12,137 nucleotides of DNA from assembly GCA_934481325.1 (NCBI GenBank), contig CAKSPL010000020.1, positions 1-12,137 on the forward strand, read 5' to 3'. The first letter of the stretch is position 1, and every line of letters starts with the position of its first letter. The notes beneath the pieces are model-generated. The model ran no database searches, was not told the DNA's origin, and worked only from the letters and a program-made list of their open reading frames with translations. This document shows, piece after piece, positions 1-7,354 of the stretch. The translations under genes and the position numbers were made by a program. This DNA comes from an uncultured Eubacteriales bacterium (GTDB lineage Bacteria > Bacillota > Clostridia > Oscillospirales > CAG-272).

Positions 1-8
1 GCTGTGAA

Positions 9-275
9 ATGAGCGAAAAAAAGAAAAAGAAAAAACGCGAAAAGCCCGAGGATGACGGCAGAGTAATCGCCGATATGAATATAGAGGGCTTTTCGTGGTA
101 TCAAAAAAACAGACCCGAAAAGAGAGACAGACAGCAGGAAAGGCTGGACCGACCCACCCGCAAGGAAATGCGCGCAATGATTTTTGCCGCGTATAAAGCC
201 TATTTCCCCTATCTCCTGATCATACTCGGCGTACTCACCATTGTATTTCTGATCGGATACCTGATGCTGAAATGA
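9..275 (+). CDS. Small basic single-pass membrane protein, function unknown
   Basis: This 88-aa protein starts at ATG 9 and ends at TGA 273-275. Its ribosome binding site would lie before the window, so the start is chosen only because the reading frame and composition make sense from there. Residues 4-12 are a Lys/Arg-rich run, followed by an acidic-to-polar segment DDGRVIADMNIEGFSWY (residues 15-31), a charged Arg/Gln/Glu/Lys stretch (32-55), and one hydrophobic helix at about residues 66-87 ending in a single Lys. I recall small clostridial membrane proteins with a similar DDGR-IADM motif, but I know no function for them. Positive charge before the helix suggests N-in, C-out topology. It lies 50 nt before the subtilase on the same strand and could be co-transcribed with it. 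The start region is coded by three A-runs (A7, A5, A6 at 16-35), which may be slippage-prone. Confidence 0.75.
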   Translation: MSEKKKKKKREKPEDDGRVIADMNIEGFSWYQKNRPEKRDRQQERLDRPTRKEMRAMIFAAYKAYFPYLLIILGVLTIVFLIGYLMLK

Positions 276-325
276 TCGGATGCCCCGGCTTTGCCGGAAA
301 AGTTCCGTAATATGATAAGGATAAA

Positions 326-3300
326 ATGATGAAAAGTTATGTGAAAAGAATAATCAGCGTTTGTCTGATCCTGATGATGGCATTGCAGATGGTTGTGATG
401 CCGGTTTTTGCATCGGTTCTGGCAGACGAGGAGCTCGCCAAGTATTTTCCGGACATCAATCTGAAGGATGATGTAAGATACACGGCTTCCGGGCTTGATG
501 CAGACAAATATCAGCAGTCTCTTTCTGCCAAAGATCTTGGTATGTATGAGCCGGGCGACCGTGTCAATGCGATTGTAAAGCTCGGCGGTGAGTCGGTGCT
601 GTCCTTGGCGCAGAAAGCGGGGATGAGTGCCGCGGAGTATGCCGCCAGTGACGAAGGCAAGGCAAAAATTGCCGAAATGACTGCGGCACAGGACGAGGCA
701 ATCCGCCGTCTCGGCTCCGATATTTCCGAGGTGAAGCACCGTTATACCACGCTGTTTTCGGGCTTCTCCTGCTCCACGGAGTACCGGAATCTTGAAAAGA
801 TCGAGTCGATGTTTGCAGGCTCCACGGTGATGATCGGGGAGCGGTATCTCTCGGATGCCAAGTCGTCCTCGAAAAATGCGCCCTATGCTACCGGAAGCGG
901 AACAACGGCTACCGATAACGCACTTAATGCCTATGAAACCGGCATTTACAATTCCTCCGAGGCGGGTTACACCGGCAAGGGAATGCTGGTGGCGGTGTTG
1001 GATACGGGGCTGGATTATACCCACTCCGCCTTCCAGAGACTGCCCGAAGGAAAGCTGAAGCTCACGAAGGACGACGTGGAGGAGTTGTTCCCCCTGTTGG
1101 CGGCATCCGGGCTGAACGCATCCGGCCGTTGGGAGGAGTGCTATTACTCCGACAAAGTCGTTTATATGTATGACTATGCCGACAAGGATACCGACGTGTA
1201 TCCTGTCAACGACCACGGAACGCACGTGGCGGGCATTATCTCGGGCAAGGATGACAAAATCTGCGGTGTGGCAATTGACTCTCAGCTTGCCATCTTCAAG
1301 GTGTTCGGCAACGAGGACGCAGGTGCCGAAACCGAGGATATTCTTGCCGCACTTTCCGATGCGGTGCTGCTCGGTGTGGATGTGATCAATATGTCGCTCG
1401 GTTCCTCCTGCGGGTTCTCCCGTGCGGCGGACGAGGAGGGCGTAAACGAGGTATATGACGCGGTGCGCGCGGCGGGAATCAACCTGATTGTGGCGGCATC
1501 CAACTCTCATTCCTCCGCCAAAGGCTCCAACGAGGGCGACACCAACCTTACCACCAACCCCGATTCGATGACGGTCGGTTCTCCCGCTACCTATGATTCG
1601 TCCCTGGCGGTGGCATCGGTGCTGGGTGCCAAAACCCACTATCTGCTTGCCAACGGCGAGCAGCCGATCTACCTGATTAAGGCGAAAAACAACCACAGTG
1701 AGGACATCGAATTTTACGATCTGATGCTCAAAGGCAATAAGACCGCGGAATTTGACTATGTGCTGGTACCCGGTATCGGCAACGAGGGCAACTATGCCAA
1801 CGTGGACGTAAAAGGGAAGATTGCCATTGTCAAGCGCGGTGTGACCACCTTTGAGGAAAAGGTGCAGACCGCTGAGGCGATGGGTGCCATCGGCGTGATT
1901 ATTTACAACAATGTGTCGGGTACTATCAGTATGACCATCGGTACCGCAAAGCTGCCCTCCTGCTCCATTTCGATGGATGCGGGTGCGTATTTCGCGGAGC
2001 ATCCGACCGGGAAGCTGAATCTGAGTGCCGACAATCTGGCGGGACCTTTTATGAGCGATTTCTCCTCCTGGGGTCCGAATGCGGACTTGGTGCTGACACC
2101 GGATCTGACCTCCTACGGCGGGGATATCACCTCCGCCGTGCGTGGCGGGTATGACGTGTTTTCCGGCACCTCTATGGCGTGCCCCAACCTTGCCGGCTCT
2201 GCCGCTCTTGTGCGCCAGTATGTGAAGGAAAGATTCCCCTCCTACAGCACCGACGAGGTCAAGGAGCTGGTCAACCGCCTGCTGATGTCCACCTCCTCCA
2301 TTCTGAAAAACGAGGCGGGCAATCCGTATTCTCCGAGAAAGCAGGGCGCAGGTCTTGCCGACGCGGAGCGTGCCATCAAGACCGGGGCATACCTGCTTGT
2401 GGAGGGCTCCGACAAAACCAAGCTGTCGCTGGGTGATGACCGGGACAAAACCGGGAAATACACCCTGAAATTCACGCTTCGGAATATCACCGGGCGCACG
2501 CTTTCCTATGATCTCGATACCTATGTGATGACCGAAACCGTTTCCACGGACGGAAAAACGGTTGCGGAACAGGCATATATGCTTTCCTCCGATATCCGCT
2601 ACTCCGTGAAAAACGGCGTGCTTGTGGGTACTACGGTTTCGGTAACGGGTTACAGCGATGCCGAAATTACCGTGGAAATCACGCTTTCGGATGCAGATCG
2701 CAATTATATCGAAACCAACTTCAAAAACGGAATGTATGTCGAGGGCTACGTTACCCTCACCTCTCAGGATGAGAATGCCAATCTGACCATTCCGTACCTT
2801 GCATTCTTCGGCGACTGGACGAAGGCACCCTTGCTGGACGCCACCGCATTTGAGGAAGGCAAGGAGGCAAAGGACTCCTCTATTCTGGAGGACGAAAAGC
2901 TCAAAGCCGATGTGTATGCCACCATCCCGATGGTGGGCTTCTACGCCGGCAAAGAAATTACCTATTACTATATGTGCAAGCCCGCCTTCAACCTGGCAAA
3001 GGGCTATGAGGCACCCGCTACCCTGGAGGAATACTGCGCACTGACCACCTCCACGGACGGCAACTTTATGATTAAGTACATCAGTGCAGGGCTTCTCCGT
3101 AACGCCAAAAAGGTGCATATGACCATCACCGACCCGGTGACCGGTGAGGTAATCTTTGAGCGCACGACCGAGAACTGCCGCAAGTCCTACTACAACGGCA
3201 ATCAGACCGGCGGCTATGTGGAGGTGGAATTTGACGCTTCCACCGCAGGGCTTGCCAACAACACCAAATATGTGTTTGAAATGTCCTGCGAGCTGGATTG

Positions 3301-6300
3301 GGAGGGCGAGCAGAACAACCTGAAAAAGGACTACTCCTTCACCTTCTATATCGACAATGAAGCTCCCGTGGTGGATATGAACCAGACCAACCTGCGCGTG
3401 GAACGCGACAAGGACGGCAACGTGTCGAGATATCTGCTGGATCTTTACGTGTACGATAACCGTTTTCTTTCCGGTTACTTTATGTCCACCTTTGAGACAA
3501 AGGATGCAAACGGAAACGCCGTGGAGCCGGAATATGTAATCAACGGGTTCATCCCCGTGGACGATATGCTTGTCGGCACCACAAACAAGGTGACGGTGGA
3601 TCTGACCTCGGTGTGGCACAAACTGAAGGACGGCGAGGTCGCCGGCACCAAAAACATCGAGTTCACGCTCTATGACTATGCCAAGAACAAGACCGTGGTT
3701 GATTTGGTACTCGGCACGGAAACGCCCGAGGAAATCAACATCAAAAACGGCAGAAAGTCCACCGAAAAGGGCGACGAGATTGTGTTCTCGCTCAAGCCCT
3801 ATCAGCAGCTGAACCTGCTGTCCACCCAGTATCTGGTTACCGCACCGAAAGAGGTGTACTATGACGAGCTGACCTGGACCTCCTCCGACCCTGAAACGAT
3901 TACCGTGCAGAACGGCACGGTTACCGCGTTGAAGAACGGTGAGGCACAGATCACGGTGACCGCAAAGAACGGCAAATCCGCCACGGTAACGGTGCGATGC
4001 ACAGGGGCCTCCGCGTCAAGCGAGATTCCGATTTCGGGCATTGCACTCAATTCCACGCGGATTGCGCTGGAACGGGGCGAGAGTTATGAACTGTACGCTA
4101 CCGTCTCCCCCTATAACACGACCGTTGTCCCGCAGATTGAATGGGATTCCTACGGTTCCTCTTATGTTACGATTACGGTTGACCCCGAAAATCCATATCA
4201 CTGCACCGTGTTTGCCGCAGAATCCGGCTCCGCGATGGTCAGTGCAAAGGTCAAGGGAACACTGTTTACCGCTACCTGTAGCTTTAATGTGGCGGAGGAA
4301 TTTGAATATCTCGGCGCATACCTGAAATCCTATACCGGTAAGGGTGATGCGAACGGCGTGGTGGAAATCCCGGACGATAAGGGCGTTACCAGAATCTATC
4401 GTCTGGCGTTCTACGGCAATAAGGATATCAAAAAGGTCATCATTCCCGAGGGCGTGGAGGAAATCGAGTACGGCGCATTCTATGGGTGCGAAAACCTGGA
4501 AGAAATTGTGCTTCCCGCCTCCTGCAAGCAGATTGACGAGTGGGCATTCGGCTTCTGTGAGTCGCTGAAAACCATCAATCTCGGCAAGGTGCAAACCATC
4601 TGCCAGTTGGCGTTCTACGGGGATGCGGCGTTGGAGGAAGTGGATCTTTCGGGCTGCCACACCATCTGTGACCGCGCGTTCTCCTTCTGCAAATCGCTCA
4701 AAAAGGTAGACATCAGCACCGTGGGGCAGATCGGGGAATTCTGCTTCGTTTACTGCACCGCGCTGGAAGAGCTGAAAACCTCTCCCCTCAACAAGATTCC
4801 GGACTATGCGTTTACCGGGTGCAGTTCGCTCCATTCGCTGGATCTGTGGGCAACCTACGTAGGCGAATATGCGTTCTATAACTGCTCGGGGCTGACCGAC
4901 GTCGTGTTTGAGTCGGATGTGACCGAAATTGATTCCACGGCGTTCTATTACGCCAGCGCGCTGACCAACGTCAGCTTCAAAAAGACCTGCAAATACATCG
5001 GCGATTTTGCTTTTGCCAACTGCTCGGCACTGACCTCGGTCTATGTTCCCGCAGGCTGTGAGTACCTCGGCGACTATGCGTTTGGCGGGTGCAACAGTGT
5101 GAAGTCCGTAACCTTTGATGCGGACGCAAACATCCGTTCGGTCGGCAGAAATCCGTTCTACATTGTGGTAGAGGTGACCGACTTCGTTGTGGAGGAGGGA
5201 AGCAAATACCTCACCGTGAAGGACGGGATGCTGTACGACAAGAATATGACCCGCCTGATCCTCTCTCCCTTTGCAAAATCCCTGGTGGGTCTTGCACTGG
5301 AAGATTCGGTAACCGCCATCGGGGATTACGCGCTTTCCAATGTCTGGTCAATCATCTCGGTCAACCTCAATAATGTGACCGAAATCGGCGAGGGTGCCTT
5401 TATGGGCGCGGGTGTTCAGTCGGTTTATCCCGGCAAAAACCTGAAAACCATCGGGGATTACGCCTTTGCCTCCTGTAATAAGCTGAATCCCATTGCTCTG
5501 CCCGAGGGGTTGGAGTCTATCGGGGATTATGCCTTTGCGAGCAGCTCGCTGACCGGCAGTGTAAAATTGCCTGAGAGCCTGACCTATCTTGGGGACTATG
5601 CGTATGCGAGCAACGAGGGGATTACCTCCGTTACGGTTCCCGCAGGGGTTGCCGAAATTGGCGAGGGTGCCTTTTCCGGCTGTACCGCGCTGAATCGGGT
5701 CAACCTGACCGAGGGGCTTGTGCGTGTGGGTGATTTTGCCTTTACCGGCGATGCCGCACTGAAAACCGTCACACTCCCCGATACCCTGACCGAAATCGGC
5801 AAGGGAGCGTTTGCCGCCTGCTCGGCACTGAACAGCATCACCATCCCCGCAGGGCTGACCGAAATTCCGGAGCTGGCGTTCTATCAGGCCGACGCACTGG
5901 AGAATGTGACGCTCTCGGACGGTGTGAAAACCATCGGCAACTATGCATTTACCTACGCCAAGGCACTGAAAGAGCTGGATTTCAAGTCCGTTGAAACGGT
6001 TGGAGATTACGCGTTTGTGGGGACGGGACTGACTGCCCTTTCCGCAGGTGCGGTAAAGACCGTGGGGGCTTATGCTTTTGCCGGAACCGGAATTGCCTCT
6101 GTGAATCTGCCGCTTGCTACCGATATCGGTGACTACGCGTTTGCCGAAGCCGCGGAATTGACCTCCGTGGAATTGCCGCTTGCGGTGAATATCGGCAAGG
6201 GTGCCTTTGCCCGCGCCGGAAAGCTGACCGAGGTTACGTTGCCTTGCGCCGAGAACGTCGGCGATGCCGCGTTTGCTTATGATTCGGCACTGACGGCACT

Positions 6301-7354
6301 GAACCTGCCCGCATTGAAAACCATCGGCTCTTATGCGATTTACAACACGAGAGTGACCGGGATGGCACTTCCCGCTACGCTGGATAAGGTGGCACCCAAT
6401 GCGTTTACCACCAAGGCGTACTCCGCAGAGGATGAAAATCTTGTCCGCTTCAACGGCTTTACGCTGGACAGTGCCAACGAGAAATTCTTCCTGGACGAAT
6501 CCGGCGTGCTGTACCGGAAGCTGACCGACAAAACCTATCTGCTGGTGGCGTATCCCTCCGGCAATACCGACAAGAGCTATACGGTCAAGGACGGGACGGT
6601 GCGCATTGAGGCTTTTGCGTTCAGCACCAACCCGGATCTGGAGAGCATCACGATTGCCCGTACCGTCAAGTGGGTCGGCTCGGGTGCGTTCTACGGTTGC
6701 ACCTCGCTGTCCACGATTTCCTTCCTCTCTGTCACCCCGCCGACTTTGGAGAGCGAGTATTCCTCCGCTTCCAAGGACGGATGGACCTATAACAACTTTG
6801 TTTATGACTATTCGGATAAGGACGGCTCCGGCTCCCTGACCTTTGTCATTCCCAAAAACGGCGTGGGATACGATTCCTTCCTCTTTGCACAGTATCTCGG
6901 TAGCTTTACCCGCTCGGACGTCAACTCGATGACCGACGCGACCGCCGCACTCAACGAAAACATTCTGGCTCTGCCCGATCACGTCACGCTGGCGGACGCC
7001 GCACTGGTGGACCGCCTGGAAATGATCTACAACGCCACCTCTGCCGAACAGCTTGCCTTTGTGAAGAACTATGACAAGCTGAAAAGAGCGATTGACGAGA
7101 TTAAGGCATTGCGCGCTAGCCAGCCCGATCCCGACACGCCGCAGCCGGACACCCCCGACACGCCTTCGGACGATCACAATGGGGAAAAGGGCATTACCAC
7201 GGGTACTATCGTGCTGATTGTGGTTGCCGCGGTAGCGGTGCTTGCACTGGCGGGCGTTGCGGTTTGGTTCTTCGTGATTCGCAAATCCAATGCCGCGAAA
7301 GCGGAAAAGACCGAAAAGACAGAAAAGAAGGAGGACAACTCTGATGAAAAATAA
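326..7354 (+). CDS. Giant surface subtilisin-like (S8) protease with BspA-type LRR array and C-terminal membrane anchor
   Basis: The 2342-aa product is an exported serine protease. A signal peptide (residues 1-29, cleavage probably after VFA) precedes an I9-like propeptide (about 77-178). The S8 domain has its triad at Asp226 (VAVLDTGLDYTHS), His297 (NDHGTHVAG) and Ser616 (SGTSMACP), with oxyanion Asn393 (AASN). A PA domain (about 470-560) is inserted before the Ser. Next come an Fn3-like domain of the streptococcal C5a peptidase/lactocepin type (698-830, with YVEGYVTL and PYLAFFGDW), an Ig-like module (about 1010-1131), two BIg2-like modules (about 1155-1322), about 31 LRR_5 units (1354-2141), a helical module (2212-2263), a Pro/Asp/Thr linker, a TM helix (about 2295-2317) and a Lys/Glu tail. 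There is no LPXTG motif. All catalytic residues are present, so it should be active. ATG 326 and ATG 329 are both possible starts; the weak SD AAGGA (317-321) is better spaced for 329. No promoter is evident in the 50-nt gap upstream. The substrate is unknown. Confidence 0.95.
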   Translation: MMKSYVKRIISVCLILMMALQMVVMPVFASVLADEELAKYFPDINLKDDVRYTASGLDADKYQQSLSAKDLGMYEPGDRVNAIVKLGGESVLSLAQKAGMSAAEYAASDEGKAKIAEMTAAQDEAIRRLGSDISEVKHRYTTLFSGFSCSTEYRNLEKIESMFAGSTVMIGERYLSDAKSSSKNAPYATGSGTTATDNALNAYETGIYNSSEAGYTGKGMLVAVLDTGLDYTHSAFQRLPEGKLKLTKDDVEELFPLLAASGLNASGRWEECYYSDKVVYMYDYADKDTDVYPVNDHGTHVAGIISGKDDKICGVAIDSQLAIFKVFGNEDAGAETEDILAALSDAVLLGVDVINMSLGSSCGFSRAADEEGVNEVYDAVRAAGINLIVAASNSHSSAKGSNEGDTNLTTNPDSMTVGSPATYDSSLAVASVLGAKTHYLLANGEQPIYLIKAKNNHSEDIEFYDLMLKGNKTAEFDYVLVPGIGNEGNYANVDVKGKIAIVKRGVTTFEEKVQTAEAMGAIGVIIYNNVSGTISMTIGTAKLPSCSISMDAGAYFAEHPTGKLNLSADNLAGPFMSDFSSWGPNADLVLTPDLTSYGGDITSAVRGGYDVFSGTSMACPNLAGSAALVRQYVKERFPSYSTDEVKELVNRLLMSTSSILKNEAGNPYSPRKQGAGLADAERAIKTGAYLLVEGSDKTKLSLGDDRDKTGKYTLKFTLRNITGRTLSYDLDTYVMTETVSTDGKTVAEQAYMLSSDIRYSVKNGVLVGTTVSVTGYSDAEITVEITLSDADRNYIETNFKNGMYVEGYVTLTSQDENANLTIPYLAFFGDWTKAPLLDATAFEEGKEAKDSSILEDEKLKADVYATIPMVGFYAGKEITYYYMCKPAFNLAKGYEAPATLEEYCALTTSTDGNFMIKYISAGLLRNAKKVHMTITDPVTGEVIFERTTENCRKSYYNGNQTGGYVEVEFDASTAGLANNTKYVFEMSCELDWEGEQNNLKKDYSFTFYIDNEAPVVDMNQTNLRVERDKDGNVSRYLLDLYVYDNRFLSGYFMSTFETKDANGNAVEPEYVINGFIPVDDMLVGTTNKVTVDLTSVWHKLKDGEVAGTKNIEFTLYDYAKNKTVVDLVLGTETPEEINIKNGRKSTEKGDEIVFSLKPYQQLNLLSTQYLVTAPKEVYYDELTWTSSDPETITVQNGTVTALKNGEAQITVTAKNGKSATVTVRCTGASASSEIPISGIALNSTRIALERGESYELYATVSPYNTTVVPQIEWDSYGSSYVTITVDPENPYHCTVFAAESGSAMVSAKVKGTLFTATCSFNVAEEFEYLGAYLKSYTGKGDANGVVEIPDDKGVTRIYRLAFYGNKDIKKVIIPEGVEEIEYGAFYGCENLEEIVLPASCKQIDEWAFGFCESLKTINLGKVQTICQLAFYGDAALEEVDLSGCHTICDRAFSFCKSLKKVDISTVGQIGEFCFVYCTALEELKTSPLNKIPDYAFTGCSSLHSLDLWATYVGEYAFYNCSGLTDVVFESDVTEIDSTAFYYASALTNVSFKKTCKYIGDFAFANCSALTSVYVPAGCEYLGDYAFGGCNSVKSVTFDADANIRSVGRNPFYIVVEVTDFVVEEGSKYLTVKDGMLYDKNMTRLILSPFAKSLVGLALEDSVTAIGDYALSNVWSIISVNLNNVTEIGEGAFMGAGVQSVYPGKNLKTIGDYAFASCNKLNPIALPEGLESIGDYAFASSSLTGSVKLPESLTYLGDYAYASNEGITSVTVPAGVAEIGEGAFSGCTALNRVNLTEGLVRVGDFAFTGDAALKTVTLPDTLTEIGKGAFAACSALNSITIPAGLTEIPELAFYQADALENVTLSDGVKTIGNYAFTYAKALKELDFKSVETVGDYAFVGTGLTALSAGAVKTVGAYAFAGTGIASVNLPLATDIGDYAFAEAAELTSVELPLAVNIGKGAFARAGKLTEVTLPCAENVGDAAFAYDSALTALNLPALKTIGSYAIYNTRVTGMALPATLDKVAPNAFTTKAYSAEDENLVRFNGFTLDSANEKFFLDESGVLYRKLTDKTYLLVAYPSGNTDKSYTVKDGTVRIEAFAFSTNPDLESITIARTVKWVGSGAFYGCTSLSTISFLSVTPPTLESEYSSASKDGWTYNNFVYDYSDKDGSGSLTFVIPKNGVGYDSFLFAQYLGSFTRSDVNSMTDATAALNENILALPDHVTLADAALVDRLEMIYNATSAEQLAFVKNYDKLKRAIDEIKALRASQPDPDTPQPDTPDTPSDDHNGEKGITTGTIVLIVVAAVAVLALAGVAVWFFVIRKSNAAKAEKTEKTEKKEDNSDEK
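4385..6748 (+). repeat. LRR_5 (BspA/TpLRR-type) repeat array inside the subtilase, about 31 units
   Basis: Residues 1354-2141 of the subtilase repeat a unit of the form (I/V)G-(Y/G)AF-(x)-C-x-L-x-x-(V/I)-x-LP-x-x-(V/L)-x-x, typically 22-23 residues. I count about 31 'AF' cores by eye, including degenerate ones (NPFY, YALS, YAYA, YAIY). The first part has a Cys after most AF cores (YGCENL, GFCESL, SFCKSL, VYCTAL, TGCSSL); the last third (from about nt 5880) has none at that position. Two non-repeat inserts interrupt it: one with VKDGMLYDKNMTRLIL (about residues 1620-1655) and one with DESGVLYRKLTDKTYLL (about 2044-2085). Similar inserts occur in BspA-family proteins. The family generally mediates protein-protein or host-surface binding. 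Confidence 0.93.
7328..7334 (+). promoter_or_regulatory. Shine-Dalgarno of the LRR lipoprotein gene, embedded in the subtilase coding tail
   Basis: AAGGAGG lies 9 nt before ATG 7344. The same bases encode the Lys-Lys-Glu-Asp part of the subtilase cytoplasmic tail. This site decides the start of the downstream gene: an in-frame ATG at 7290 has no SD and would place a Lys/Arg-rich stretch before the lipoprotein signal sequence. Because the subtilase stop codon (7352-7354) lies just past this ATG, ribosomes terminating there can reinitiate, giving translational coupling. Confidence 0.9.

Noticed and set aside
285..297. Hairpin CCGGC-TTT-GCCGG between the small membrane protein and the subtilase, considered as a terminator
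   Set aside because: The stem is only 5 bp and is followed by AAAAGTTCC with no T-run, so it cannot serve as an intrinsic terminator.
291..316. TATGAT (311-316) with TTGCCG (291-296), considered as a subtilase promoter
   Set aside because: The spacer is 14 nt, the -35 is poor, and the start of transcription would fall at or inside the RBS/start codon.
209..3619. A 1136-codon open frame on the minus strand opposite the protease domain
   Set aside because: It is antisense to a gene with full catalytic motifs, its product is a low-plausibility mix rich in His, Gly, Arg and Val, and no SD precedes its ATG. It is a by-product of the biased codon use of the real gene.
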